Assembly: GCA_002928395.1 (NCBI GenBank)
Contig: PEQZ01000012.1
Span: forward strand, 1 to 39,164
Reading direction: 5' to 3'
Length of the DNA stretch: 39,164 nucleotides
Source: Hyphomicrobium sp.
GTDB lineage: Bacteria > Pseudomonadota > Alphaproteobacteria > Rhizobiales > Hyphomicrobiaceae
Shown: piece after piece, positions 1 through 8,498 of the stretch
Layout of the letters: each line of letters starts with the position of its first letter
How positions within the stretch are numbered: position 1 is the stretch's first letter
Program-made: the position numbers and the translations under genes
Notes under the pieces: generated by a model
What the model saw: the letters and a program-made list of their open reading frames with translations, nothing else
Told to the model about the DNA's origin: nothing
Database searches by the model: none

Positions 1-582
1 GAGCCGCTGTCTTTCCCGGCCAGCCGCGACCTCCGCTTGCAATCACTCGCCCGCGGAGACGAGGGATTCCTGCTGGCACTCGGCTACTCGACCCAGCGCG
101 GCTATGCCCGCACGCATCCGTTCGTCGGCGAGCTGCGCATGGGTGAGGTCGACGTCGAGATTGCCCCGGAGGAATTGGGTTTTGCGGTTCCGCTCGGCCG
201 CATCACGCTGACCGAATGCGAAATGGTCAACCAGTTCAAAGGGACGGCCGAACACCCGCCCGAGTTCACGCGCGGATATGGACTGGTATTCGGACAATCC
301 GAGCGCAAGGCGATGTCGATGGCGCTGGTGGACCGGTCGCTCAGAGCACGCGAACTGGGCGAAGAGCTGAAAGCGCCCTCCCAGGACGAGGAGTTCGTGC
401 TATCGCACGCCGACAATGTCCAGGCGACCGGCTTCGTCGAGCACTTGAAGCTGCCGCACTACGTCGATTTCCAGGCCGAGTTGATCCTGCTCCGGCAGCT
501 CAGGCGCGAGCACGCCGAGGACATGGCACAAAAGGACGCCGAAATGAGCCCCGTCATCGAGCCGAAGGCGGCCGCCGAATGA
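1..582 (+). CDS. phnI: PhnI, C-P lyase core subunit (5' end outside window)
   Basis: C-terminal part (193 residues) of PhnI, the nucleosidase-like core subunit of carbon-phosphorus lyase. In E. coli it works with PhnG, PhnH and PhnL to attach a phosphonate to ribose triphosphate. The frame is open from base 1, so the gene starts upstream; full-length PhnI is about 360 residues. Recognisable family sequence includes LARGDEGFLLALGYSTQRGY and the following THPFVGELRMGEV stretch. The stop codon overlaps the phnJ start (ATGA at 579-582), which indicates coupled translation in one operon. Identification is firm. The first residues seen (EPLSFPASRDLRLQ) are continuous with the domain, so this is truncation by the window edge and not gene decay. 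Confidence 0.93.
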   Translation, partial: EPLSFPASRDLRLQSLARGDEGFLLALGYSTQRGYARTHPFVGELRMGEVDVEIAPEELGFAVPLGRITLTECEMVNQFKGTAEHPPEFTRGYGLVFGQSERKAMSMALVDRSLRARELGEELKAPSQDEEFVLSHADNVQATGFVEHLKLPHYVDFQAELILLRQLRREHAEDMAQKDAEMSPVIEPKAAAE

Positions 583-1814
583 GCGACACCGATACAGCGC
601 CCACGGCGCATACCCCCGGCCGCCTGATCGAAGCTCAGACACAACCTCTGCTTGATCAAAATTCTTTGCCGCCAATTACTGCAAGAACCGAAGGGGACAC
701 GAACCCCCTCTCCCCTCGGGGAGAGGGTCGGGGTCAGGGGGCGCCTTCCGATCCTGCCGCGCAGCAAGACCCCCTCACCCGGCGCGGCTCTCTGTCTAAC
801 GGACAAAATCCGACATCTTTTGCCGCACCGACGTCTCCCCAAGGGGAGAGGCAGAACAGCGCAACCGCCCTTACACTGAGCCCGACGGGCCAGACTGATC
901 CCTCAACTGCCTCGGGCTCCGTCACCTATAACTTCGCCTACCTCGACGAGCAGACCAAGCGCATGATCCGCCGCGCGATCCTGAAGGCGCTGGCGATCCC
1001 CGGCTATCAGGTTCCATTTGCCAGCCGCGAGATGCCGATGCCCTATGGCTGGGGCACGGGCGGCGTGCAGGTGACCGCTGCCGTGCTCGGCCCCGACGAT
1101 GTGCTGAAGGTGATCGACCAGGGCGCGGACGACACAACCAATGCCGTATCGATCCGCAAGTTCTTCGAAAAGACGGCGGGTGTGCGGACCACATCGCGCA
1201 CCGGCGAGGCGACGATCATCCAGACCCGGCACCGGGTGCCCGAGGCCCCGCTCCACGAAGGACAGGTGCTGGTTTATCAGGTGCCGATCCCCGAGCCATT
1301 GCGCTTTCTCGAGCCTCGCGAGACAGAAACACGTCGTATGCACGCGCTCGAGGAGTACGGGCTCATGCACGTGAAGCTCTACGAGGACATCGCGCGTTAC
1401 GGCCACATCGCCACGACCTACCACTACCCGGTCAAGGTCGACGGGCGCTACGTCATGGACCCCTCGCCGATCCCGAAATTCGACAACCCGAAACTCGACG
1501 ATTGCCCCGCCATCCAGCTGTTCGGTGCGGGCCGCGAGAAGCGCATCTACGCCATCCCGCCCTTTACCAAGGTGGTCAGTCTGGACTTCGAGGATCACCC
1601 CTTCGAGCGCACCCGGTTCGAGAAGCCTTGCGCGTTGTGCGCGGCATCGGGTGTCTATCTCGACGAGGTTTTGACGGACGATCGCGGTGGGCGAATGTTC
1701 GTCTGCTCGGACACGGATTATTGCGAAACCCGCCGCGCCGCCGGACACCGGGGAGACATGTCGCCCACAGGCACTGGATCGGGCGCCGGCACGCACTCGC
1801 GAGACACAACATGA
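579..1814 (+). CDS. phnJ: PhnJ, radical-SAM C-P lyase with ~110-residue N-terminal extension
   Basis: PhnJ (alpha-D-ribose 1-methylphosphonate 5-phosphate C-P-lyase) cleaves the C-P bond using a 4Fe-4S cluster and S-adenosylmethionine. The conserved domain begins at about residue 117 (YNFAYLDEQTKRMIRRAILK) and runs to the C terminus. Four family cysteines are present as C351-x2-C354-x21-C376-x5-C382, the spacing of the E. coli enzyme (C241, C244, C266, C272). E. coli PhnJ has 281 residues, but this reading frame encodes 411. The excess is an N-terminal extension of about 110 residues, whose residues 41-91 are encoded by a palindromic mosaic repeat (704-852). The start at 579 is chosen because it overlaps the phnI stop; a later start just before the conserved domain cannot be excluded. 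The stop overlaps the start of the acetyltransferase gene by 4 bases. Confidence 0.93.
   Translation: MSDTDTAPTAHTPGRLIEAQTQPLLDQNSLPPITARTEGDTNPLSPRGEGRGQGAPSDPAAQQDPLTRRGSLSNGQNPTSFAAPTSPQGERQNSATALTLSPTGQTDPSTASGSVTYNFAYLDEQTKRMIRRAILKALAIPGYQVPFASREMPMPYGWGTGGVQVTAAVLGPDDVLKVIDQGADDTTNAVSIRKFFEKTAGVRTTSRTGEATIIQTRHRVPEAPLHEGQVLVYQVPIPEPLRFLEPRETETRRMHALEEYGLMHVKLYEDIARYGHIATTYHYPVKVDGRYVMDPSPIPKFDNPKLDDCPAIQLFGAGREKRIYAIPPFTKVVSLDFEDHPFERTRFEKPCALCAASGVYLDEVLTDDRGGRMFVCSDTDYCETRRAAGHRGDMSPTGTGSGAGTHSRDTT
704..852. repeat. Palindromic mosaic element inside phnJ coding sequence
   Basis: Three nested inverted repeats lie within the phnJ reading frame. They are CTCTCCCC-TC-GGGGAGAG (708-725), GGGTCAGGGGG (731-741) pairing with CCCCCTCACCC (770-780) with one mismatch, and TCTCCCC-AA-GGGGAGA (834-849). 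This arrangement resembles the dispersed intergenic palindromic elements common in Rhizobiales genomes (recalled from general knowledge, not searched). The element contains no stop in the phnJ frame, so it is translated as about 50 Pro/Gly/Ser/Arg-rich residues. The outer boundaries are uncertain by tens of bases. Confidence 0.75.
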
Positions 1815-2293
1815 CCACACCGACAAAGGTGACAATCCGCCTCGCAACGCTCACCGATCTTCCAGCCATCCAGTCGCTCTATGCGGAAACCGGCCTAGAT
1901 GATGGCATTCCGCTGCCGCTGGCCGCCGCCGAGGACATGTTCCGGCGGTTCGAGAGCTACCCCTTCTACAAGCTGTGGGTGGCGGACGACGGGGCGGCGA
2001 TCGTCGGCACCTATGCGCTGCTGGTGATGGACAATATCGCGCATGAGGCAAAGCCCCTTGCCGTGATCGAGCAGGTCGCGGTCGGCACCCGCGTGCAGGG
2101 CGCGGGCGTCGGAACGCGGATGATGCATCATGCCCGCGAGGTCGCCGCGGCCAAGGGCTGCTACAAGCTCATGCTGTCCTCGAACGTGAAGCGCACCAAG
2201 GCGCACGACTTCTACGACAAGCTCGGTTTCACGCGGCACGGCTACAGCTTCCTGGTGGAATTCGACAGGGCGGACGCCGATGAGCAGCGCTGA
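1811..2293 (+). CDS. GNAT-family N-acetyltransferase in phn operon (PhnO-like)
   Basis: A 160-residue GCN5-related acetyltransferase. The acetyl-CoA-binding motif A is visible as VQGAGVGTRMM, preceded by the strand VIEQVAVG. The later segment LSSNVKRTKAHDFYDKLGF closely resembles E. coli PhnO (LSTNVKRHDAHRFY), an acetyltransferase for aminoalkylphosphonates. It starts with ATG at 1811 in an ATGA overlap with phnJ and overlaps phnK by 14 bases, so it is translationally embedded in the C-P lyase operon. The likely role is acetylation of aminoalkylphosphonates or of C-P lyase intermediates; the actual substrate is inference. An alternative is a general GNAT recruited to the operon. Confidence 0.85.
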   Translation: MTTPTKVTIRLATLTDLPAIQSLYAETGLDDGIPLPLAAAEDMFRRFESYPFYKLWVADDGAAIVGTYALLVMDNIAHEAKPLAVIEQVAVGTRVQGAGVGTRMMHHAREVAAAKGCYKLMLSSNVKRTKAHDFYDKLGFTRHGYSFLVEFDRADADEQR

Positions 2294-3062
2294 AACACCG
2301 CTCCTCAGGGCCGACGGATTGACCAAGTTCTACGGCTCGCGGACCGGTTGCCTGGATGTATCGCTCAACCTGTACGAAGGCGAGGTTCTGGCGATCGTGG
2401 GTGAATCGGGATCAGGAAAATCGACACTTCTGTCGCTGTTATCGATGCAGATGGAACCGACGCGGGGACACGTTCACTATCGGATGCGTGATGGAGAGAT
2501 GCGGGATCTCGCCAGCCTGAGCGAGGCCGAGTGCCGGCTTTTGCTGCGCACGGATTGGGGCTTTGTCCATCAGGATGCACGCCTGGGTCTACGGATGGGG
2601 GTTTCGGCTGGCGGCAACGTGGGCGAGCGACTGATGGCCATCGGCTGGCGCAACTACGGCCGTATCCGGCACGAAGCCACCGACTGGCTCGCCCGGGTCG
2701 AGATCGATGGCGGTCGTATCGACGATCCTCCGAGCACATTCTCGGGTGGAATGCGGCAACGGCTGCAGATCGCCAAGAACCTCGTCACCAAGCCGCGCCT
2801 GGTATTCATGGACGAGCCGACCGGTGGGCTCGATGTATCCGTGCAGGCACGCCTGCTCGATCTCGTGCGCGGGCTGGTCGAGGATCTCGGGCTCGCGGCC
2901 ATCATCGTCACCCACGACCTTGCCGTCGCACGCCTGTTGTCGCATCGCCTCATGGTCATGAAGGCCGGCCGTGTGATCGAGACCGGACTGACCGACCAAG
3001 TGCTCGACGACCCGCGTGAGCCCTACACCCAGCTTCTCGTTTCCTCCGTGCTTCAGGTCTAA
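2280..3062 (+). CDS. phnK: PhnK, ABC-type ATPase of the C-P lyase complex
   Basis: A 260-residue soluble ABC ATPase without membrane segments. It has Walker A GESGSGKST (residues 41-49), signature SGGMRQRLQIAKNL, Walker B LVFMDEPTGGLD and switch histidine VTHD. PhnK docks on the PhnJ surface of the C-P lyase core and is not a transport ATPase, despite its resemblance to oligopeptide-transporter ATPases. It overlaps the acetyltransferase gene upstream and is followed five bases later by phnL. Length and order agree with phn operons. The assignment as PhnK rests on both sequence and position. Confidence 0.93.
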   Translation: MSSAETPLLRADGLTKFYGSRTGCLDVSLNLYEGEVLAIVGESGSGKSTLLSLLSMQMEPTRGHVHYRMRDGEMRDLASLSEAECRLLLRTDWGFVHQDARLGLRMGVSAGGNVGERLMAIGWRNYGRIRHEATDWLARVEIDGGRIDDPPSTFSGGMRQRLQIAKNLVTKPRLVFMDEPTGGLDVSVQARLLDLVRGLVEDLGLAAIIVTHDLAVARLLSHRLMVMKAGRVIETGLTDQVLDDPREPYTQLLVSSVLQV

Positions 3063-3067
3063 GCGCC

Positions 3068-3775
3068 ATGCCCCCTTCGTCGACAACACCGGCACTCGAC
3101 ATTCACGCTGTCGCCAAGACGTTCGTGATGCATCTGCGCGGCGGTGCGCAGCTGCCAGTGGTGCGCGGCGCGTCGTTCGTCGTAGAAGCGGGCGAATGCG
3201 TCGTGCTGGGCGGACCCTCGGGCGCGGGCAAATCGTCGGTGCTCAAGATGATCTTCGGCAACTACCGCACCGACGCGGGACACATCCGGGTCGCATCATC
3301 CGGCGGCATCGTGGATGTGGCGTCCGCCAGCCCGCGCGAAATCATCGCCCTCAGGCGCTCCACGCTCGGCTATGTCAGTCAGTTCCTCCGTGTGATCCCG
3401 CGGATTTCCGCGCTCGACCTGGTCATCGCCGCTGCCATCGAAACTGGTGCCGACATGGATACGGCGTCGAACCGGGCGACACGGCTCTTGTGCCGCCTCA
3501 ATCTGCCCGAGCGGTTGTGGCATCTGCCGCCGGCCACGTTCTCTGGCGGCGAGCAGCAACGGATCAATATCGCGCGCGGCTTCGCGGCCGAACGGCCGAT
3601 CCTGTTGCTGGACGAGCCGACCGCGTCACTTGATGCGGCCAATCGCGACGTCGTGGCCGAACTGGTTGCCGAGCAGAAGGCTAAAGGTGCCGCGGTGCTC
3701 GGTATTTTCCACGACGACGATGTACGCCGCGTGGTGGCCGACCGCATCGTCGACATCACGCGGTTTTCGGCGTGA
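3068..3775 (+). CDS. phnL: PhnL, ABC-type ATPase of the C-P lyase system
   Basis: A 235-residue ABC ATPase with Walker A GGPSGAGKSS (about residues 48-57), signature FSGGEQQRINIARGF, Walker B ILLLDEPTASLD and the switch-region histidine FHDDD. PhnL is needed together with PhnG, PhnH and PhnI for formation of the phosphonate-ribose triphosphate intermediate. It lies five bases after phnK, with phnM following. The family normally has about 225-240 residues. The LolD-like ATPase fold could confuse a blind annotation, but the operon context decides for PhnL. Confidence 0.93.
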   Translation: MPPSSTTPALDIHAVAKTFVMHLRGGAQLPVVRGASFVVEAGECVVLGGPSGAGKSSVLKMIFGNYRTDAGHIRVASSGGIVDVASASPREIIALRRSTLGYVSQFLRVIPRISALDLVIAAAIETGADMDTASNRATRLLCRLNLPERLWHLPPATFSGGEQQRINIARGFAAERPILLLDEPTASLDAANRDVVAELVAEQKAKGAAVLGIFHDDDVRRVVADRIVDITRFSA

Positions 3776-3816
3776 TCGAGGATGATGCCCAAAAGCCGGC
3801 AGTCGAAAGGACGACC

Positions 3817-4959
3817 ATGAGCGAAACGCTGGTTCTCGAAAACGCGATGATCGTCACGCCCGACGAGGTACTCCACGGGTGGATCGCCTTGGCAAACGGC
3901 CGGATTGCCGAAATCGGCACCGGTCGCCCGCCCGCGCGCGGCACCGACATGGCCGGAGACTATCTGTTGCCGGGGCTGGTCGAACTCCACACCGACCACC
4001 TCGAAAGCCATCTGGCTCCCCGGCCGAAGGTGCGCTGGCACCATCTTTCGGCGGTGCTCGCCTACGACGCCCAGATCGCCGCTTCCGGCATCACCACCGT
4101 GTTCGACAGCCTGCGCGTGGGCTCAGATGTCGACAGCCGCTCGCTCGCCGGTGAAATCGGAGCCATTGCCGGCGCCGTCGAGACCGCCCGCACCGAGGGA
4201 TTGCTCCGGGTCGACCACCGCATGCACCTGCGCTGCGAGATCTGCGCGTCTGACGTGATCGAGGAAACCACCCACATCCTCGGCCAATTCCGGATCGATC
4301 TCATCTCACTGATGGACCATACGCCGGGCGCGCGGCAATTCCGCGATACGTCGACATGGAAGATCTATTACGGCGGCAAGTCGGGCATGACGGACGCGCA
4401 CCTCGAGATCATGATCCAGGATCGCGTCGTGCTGCACCACGCCAACCACGACCGCCACCGGGCGAGCCTGGTCGCGTTGGCCAAGTCGCACGGGATCGTA
4501 CTGGCCAGCCACGACGACACCACGCTCGCCCACGTCGCCGAATCCGCCGCCGACGGCATTCGCCTGGCCGAGTTCCCGACCACGGTCGAAGCGGCAGCCG
4601 CGTCCCACGCCCAGGGCATCCAGGTCATGATGGGGGCCCCCAACGTGGTGCGCGGCGGATCGCACTCCGGCAACGTGTCCGCCGAAACATTGGCGCGCGA
4701 GGGCGTGCTCGACATCCTTTCGTCAGACTATGTGCCGGCGAGCCTGCTGATGGGGGCGTTCGAATTGGCCCATCGCATCGAAGGCTTCACATTGCCGCGC
4801 GCGGTGAAAACCGTCTCGCTCAACCCGGCGCTGGCGACCGGCCTCACCGACCGCGGTGCGCTCGAGGCCGGCCTCAAGGCCGATATCGTTCGCGTGCATA
4901 TGGCAGGCTCTCTGCCCGTCGTCCGGGAGATCTGGCGCGATGCGCAGCGGGTCATCTGA
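3817..4959 (+). CDS. phnM: PhnM, ribose 1-methylphosphonate 5-triphosphate diphosphatase
   Basis: A 380-residue amidohydrolase-superfamily enzyme that removes pyrophosphate from alpha-D-ribose 1-alkylphosphonate 5-triphosphate before PhnJ acts. The metal-binding HTDH motif is at residues 58-61 (ELHTDHLESH). Further family stretches are MDHTPGARQFRD, LASHDDTTLAH and VMMGAPNVVRGGSHSGN. The start at 3817 (MSETLVLENAMIV) is preferred over the GTG at 3772, which overlaps phnL, because GAAAGG lies six bases upstream and the length then equals the 378-residue E. coli protein. The 3' end overlaps phnN. Confidence 0.92.
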   Translation: MSETLVLENAMIVTPDEVLHGWIALANGRIAEIGTGRPPARGTDMAGDYLLPGLVELHTDHLESHLAPRPKVRWHHLSAVLAYDAQIAASGITTVFDSLRVGSDVDSRSLAGEIGAIAGAVETARTEGLLRVDHRMHLRCEICASDVIEETTHILGQFRIDLISLMDHTPGARQFRDTSTWKIYYGGKSGMTDAHLEIMIQDRVVLHHANHDRHRASLVALAKSHGIVLASHDDTTLAHVAESAADGIRLAEFPTTVEAAAASHAQGIQVMMGAPNVVRGGSHSGNVSAETLAREGVLDILSSDYVPASLLMGAFELAHRIEGFTLPRAVKTVSLNPALATGLTDRGALEAGLKADIVRVHMAGSLPVVREIWRDAQRVI

Positions 4960-5581
4960 TCCTGTCCAGCCCTCCGGCGACGGGCCTCGCGGACCCGTGG
5001 GGCCCGGGCGGGTCGTGCTGATCGTCGGCCCCAGCGGATCGGGCAAGGACACGCTGTTGCGGCTGCTCGCGGCCCGATCGCACGGGCTGCCGGGCCTCGT
5101 GTTCCCCAAGCGCGTCGTCACGCGTCTCGCCAGTGCCGACGAAAACAATCTCGCCATGTCTGCAGTCGAATTCGATCGACTGGCTGCCCGTGGGGGCCTT
5201 GCCCTCACCTGGGAAGCGCACGGACTTCGCTATGGCGTGCCCGTGGCCATCGACGATGCCGTAGCCTCGGGTGCCACGGTTCTCGTCAATGCGTCGCGAA
5301 GTGTGCTTGGAGCCGCGAAGGCGCGCTTCACCCATGTCGCCACCGTGCTCGTCGATGCTCCCATCGATGTTCTCGCACGCCGGCTTGCCGGTCGCGGACG
5401 GGAGGACAGTGACGACATCGAACGGCGCCTCGACCGCAACCCAGCCGGATTCAGCCGGGCGGACGCCGATCTCGTGATCATCAATGACGGCCCACCAGAA
5501 GCCGGCGTGGCAGCGCTTCTCCGTTTCCTTGCGACCCCGTACCCCGCCGCCGGATTGGGTGATTTCACAAAGCCCCGGTGA
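4940..5581 (+). CDS. phnN: PhnN, ribose 1,5-bisphosphate phosphokinase
   Basis: A 213-residue guanylate-kinase-fold protein that phosphorylates ribose 1,5-bisphosphate to PRPP, returning the ribose product of C-P lyase to metabolism. P-loop GPSGSGKDT is at residues 30-38. Other family segments are FPKRVVTRLASADENN, LTWEAHGLRYGVP and NASRSVLG. It starts at ATG 4940, inside the end of phnM (20-base overlap), which supports coupled expression as the last visible gene of the operon. It is slightly longer than E. coli PhnN (185 residues) because of a Pro/Gly-rich N terminus; a later start near residue 22 is possible. Confidence 0.9.
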   Translation: MRSGSSDPVQPSGDGPRGPVGPGRVVLIVGPSGSGKDTLLRLLAARSHGLPGLVFPKRVVTRLASADENNLAMSAVEFDRLAARGGLALTWEAHGLRYGVPVAIDDAVASGATVLVNASRSVLGAAKARFTHVATVLVDAPIDVLARRLAGRGREDSDDIERRLDRNPAGFSRADADLVIINDGPPEAGVAALLRFLATPYPAAGLGDFTKPR

Positions 5582-5713
5582 CGAACGGCACAGCCGGCAC
5601 TATAGCTTTCTCAAGCGACGCTGGCCGATTCACCTGGAATGGTCGCAATGGTTCCGGGTTGCGCTTTAACGAATGCGGGCTGGCCGCACCGAGGCTCGCC
5701 GACGAGATCCACC

Positions 5714-8359
5714 ATGAAGCCCGACAAACCGCGCCCCATTCGACTAGCCGACTACGAGCCCCCGGCCTACTTGATCGACAAGGTCGACCTCGAGTTTTCT
5801 CTGCACCCGACTTCGACCAGAGTTCGCGCTCGGATGAAGATGCGGCCGAACCCCGCCTTCAACGGTGAGCGCCGGGGGCTCCGGCTCGACGGTGAACAGT
5901 TCCAGTTTGGCCGTATCTCTATCGACGGCTCGGAACTCGCTGCGGCATCCTTCGAGCGCGACGATGTTTCGTTGACCATCCACAACCCGCCCCGCAAGGC
6001 GTTCACGGTCGACATCACGTCGACCGTCAACCCCGACCAGAACAAGGCGCTGCAAGGACTCTATCGCTCGCGCGGGGTCTATTGCACACAATGCGAGGCG
6101 CAAGGTTTTCGTCGCCTGACCTACTTCCTCGACCGGCCGGACGTGCTTTCAGTCTACAGCGTCAGGATCGAGGCCGATGTCGTCGAAGCGCCGATCCTGC
6201 TCGCCAACGGCAACCCGGTCGAGCGCGGCACACTCGATCGCGGCAGGCGGCACTACGCGGTGTGGCGCGATCCCCACCCGAAGCCTTGCTATTTGTTTGC
6301 CCTGGTCGCGGGCGACCTCTCACCCGTCGCCTCCAGCTTCAAGACCATGTCCGGGCGGAACGTCAACCTCAAGATCTACGTCGAGCACGGCAAGGAGACG
6401 CGGGCGACCTGGGCGATGGGCGCCTTGAAGCGCGCGATGCAGTGGGACGAGGAACGCTTTGGCCGAGAATACGACCTCGACGTGTTCAACATCGTCGCCG
6501 TGTCGGATTTCAATATGGGCGCAATGGAGAACAAGGGCCTCAACATCTTCAACGACCGCCTGATCCTGGCCAGCGCCGAGACCGCCACCGACAGCATGTT
6601 CGAGGCCATCGAAAGTGTGGTTGCGCATGAGTACTTCCACAACTGGACCGGCAACCGCATCACCTGTCGCGACTGGTTCCAGCTCTGCCTCAAAGAAGGA
6701 CTTACGGTTTATCGCGACCAGGAGTTTTCGGGCGACCAGCGCTCCCGCGCCGTGCAGCGGATTGTCGACGTGCGCCAGCTGAGGACTTACCAATTCGCCG
6801 AGGACGCCGGGCCGTTGGCCCACGCTGTACGGCCCGACACCTATATCGAGATCAACAACTTCTACACCTCGACCATCTACGAGAAGGGCGCCGAATTGGT
6901 ACGGATGATCGAGACCATCCTGGGCGCCGAGCTCTTTCGCGCCGGGCTCGATCTCTACTTCGCACGGCACGACGGCACGGCTGCGACCATCGAGGAATTC
7001 CTGGCTTGCTTCGAGGCTGCGAGCGGTCGCGACCTCGAGCAATTCAAGCTGTGGTACAGTCAGGTCGGCACGCCGGGCCTCGTCTGCGCGTTGAGCCACG
7101 ACAGCGTGTCGAAATGCGCCGAGATCAGAATTGATCAGGTCCTGCCGCCGACACCCGGACAGCCGAAGAAGCAGCCGTTGCACATCCCGGTGCGGCTTGG
7201 ACTGCTGTGCGGCAACGGTCACGACATCGAACTCACCGATACCGAGCACCTCAAGGCTGGCGTGCTGCACGTCACCAAGCGCAGCCAGACGTTCCAGTTC
7301 AAGAATGTCTCATCCCGCCCCGTGCTCTCACTGCTGCGCGGCTTCTCGGCCCCCGTCAACCTCACGGTCGATCTCGGCGACCGCGACCTCGAATTCCTGA
7401 TGGCCAACGACAGCGATCCCTTCAACCGCTGGCAGTCCGCGAACACCTTCGCAACCCGCACCATGGTGCACATCGCGACGGCGCTGGCCCAGGGCAAGCG
7501 TTCGAGCCGCGGCCTCGCATTTGCGCGCGCTCTCGGAGCGATCATCTCGGACGAGCAACTCGATCCGGCCTATCGTGCCGAGGTCCTGAAGTTGCCGACC
7601 CAAGCCGATGTTGCACGCGAGATTGGCCGCAACGTCGATCCCGGCCTCGTCTGGAAGGCCCACCTCCAGGTGTCACGGCTGGTCGGGCGCACGCTTGGGG
7701 CCAGCCTCGAAACCATCTATCGAACCATGTCGGATCGGGTCCAGTTTTCACCGGACGCCGCGGCCGCGGGACGTCGCGCCTTCCGCAACGCCGCGCTCAC
7801 GCTGCTGGCGGTTCGGGGCGAGCCCAGCGACCATGCGCTGATCTCAGATCACTACTTCAAGTCGGACAACATGACGGAGCAGGCACACGCCCTGACGCTG
7901 TTGGCACAGCATGACGACGATAACCGGCGGAAGGCGCTGGATCACTTCCACGCCCGCTGGGCCAACGACAACCTGGTCATCGACACTTGGTTCGCCGTGC
8001 AGGCACTGTCGCCATTGCCGCGCGCGCTCGACGACGTCAAGGCACTGGTCACCCACCCCACATTCGCACTGACCGCGCCCAACAAGGTCCGCGCACTCCT
8101 CGGCACCTTCGCCTTGCAGAACCCGCTCCAGTTCAACCGGGAGGACGGCGCGGGCTACGTTTTCATGGTCGACAAGGTTTTGGAACTCGACACATTCAAC
8201 CCGCAGATAGCCGCCCGCATGCTGGGGTGCTTCAAGTCCTGGCGGTCGCTCGAGGCCACCCGGCGCGCCCTCGTCCGGAGAGCTCTGCTAAAGGTTGCCA
8301 AGACGCCGGAACTGTCCCGCGACGTCTTCGAAATCGTGACAAAAATGCTTGAGGCGTAA
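5714..8359 (+). CDS. pepN: Aminopeptidase N (M1 family, PepN type)
   Basis: An 881-residue M1 metalloaminopeptidase, cytosolic, that removes N-terminal residues from peptides. The exopeptidase motif GAMEN is at residues 269-273. The zinc site HEYFH is at 305-309, with the third ligand E328 exactly 18 residues later (HEXXH-x18-E). The C-terminal helical domain typical of bacterial PepN is present, and the length matches E. coli PepN (870). The ATG at 5714 begins MKPDKPRPIRLADYEPPAYL, which aligns with the family N terminus; upstream in-frame codons back to 5639 are unlikely to be coding. It stands 132 bases after phnN, so it is probably transcribed separately. Confidence 0.95.
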   Translation: MKPDKPRPIRLADYEPPAYLIDKVDLEFSLHPTSTRVRARMKMRPNPAFNGERRGLRLDGEQFQFGRISIDGSELAAASFERDDVSLTIHNPPRKAFTVDITSTVNPDQNKALQGLYRSRGVYCTQCEAQGFRRLTYFLDRPDVLSVYSVRIEADVVEAPILLANGNPVERGTLDRGRRHYAVWRDPHPKPCYLFALVAGDLSPVASSFKTMSGRNVNLKIYVEHGKETRATWAMGALKRAMQWDEERFGREYDLDVFNIVAVSDFNMGAMENKGLNIFNDRLILASAETATDSMFEAIESVVAHEYFHNWTGNRITCRDWFQLCLKEGLTVYRDQEFSGDQRSRAVQRIVDVRQLRTYQFAEDAGPLAHAVRPDTYIEINNFYTSTIYEKGAELVRMIETILGAELFRAGLDLYFARHDGTAATIEEFLACFEAASGRDLEQFKLWYSQVGTPGLVCALSHDSVSKCAEIRIDQVLPPTPGQPKKQPLHIPVRLGLLCGNGHDIELTDTEHLKAGVLHVTKRSQTFQFKNVSSRPVLSLLRGFSAPVNLTVDLGDRDLEFLMANDSDPFNRWQSANTFATRTMVHIATALAQGKRSSRGLAFARALGAIISDEQLDPAYRAEVLKLPTQADVAREIGRNVDPGLVWKAHLQVSRLVGRTLGASLETIYRTMSDRVQFSPDAAAAGRRAFRNAALTLLAVRGEPSDHALISDHYFKSDNMTEQAHALTLLAQHDDDNRRKALDHFHARWANDNLVIDTWFAVQALSPLPRALDDVKALVTHPTFALTAPNKVRALLGTFALQNPLQFNREDGAGYVFMVDKVLELDTFNPQIAARMLGCFKSWRSLEATRRALVRRALLKVAKTPELSRDVFEIVTKMLEA

Positions 8360-8498
8360 ACGGACCGTCGCCACACCTACGCCACGATTTAAACTCCCTC
8401 GACAGCCGATTCGCCATAGTGTGAACTGTATTGGTGATTCGGATAGGCTGGGCGCCGAATCGCTCTGGGCACGATCTGCAAGCTGCGAGGTACGAGGG

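Noticed and set aside
903-1847. Long minus-strand frame (314 codons) opposite phnJ
   Set aside because: It lies fully antisense to a conserved radical-SAM enzyme, shows no domain, and owes its length to high GC content.
3772-3816. Longer PhnM start (GTG at 3772)
   Set aside because: It adds 15 residues not found in the family; ATG 3817 has a better ribosome-binding site and gives the usual length.
6320-7270. 316-codon minus-strand frame opposite pepN
   Set aside because: It mirrors the M1 peptidase coding sequence; no ribosome-binding site or family motif.
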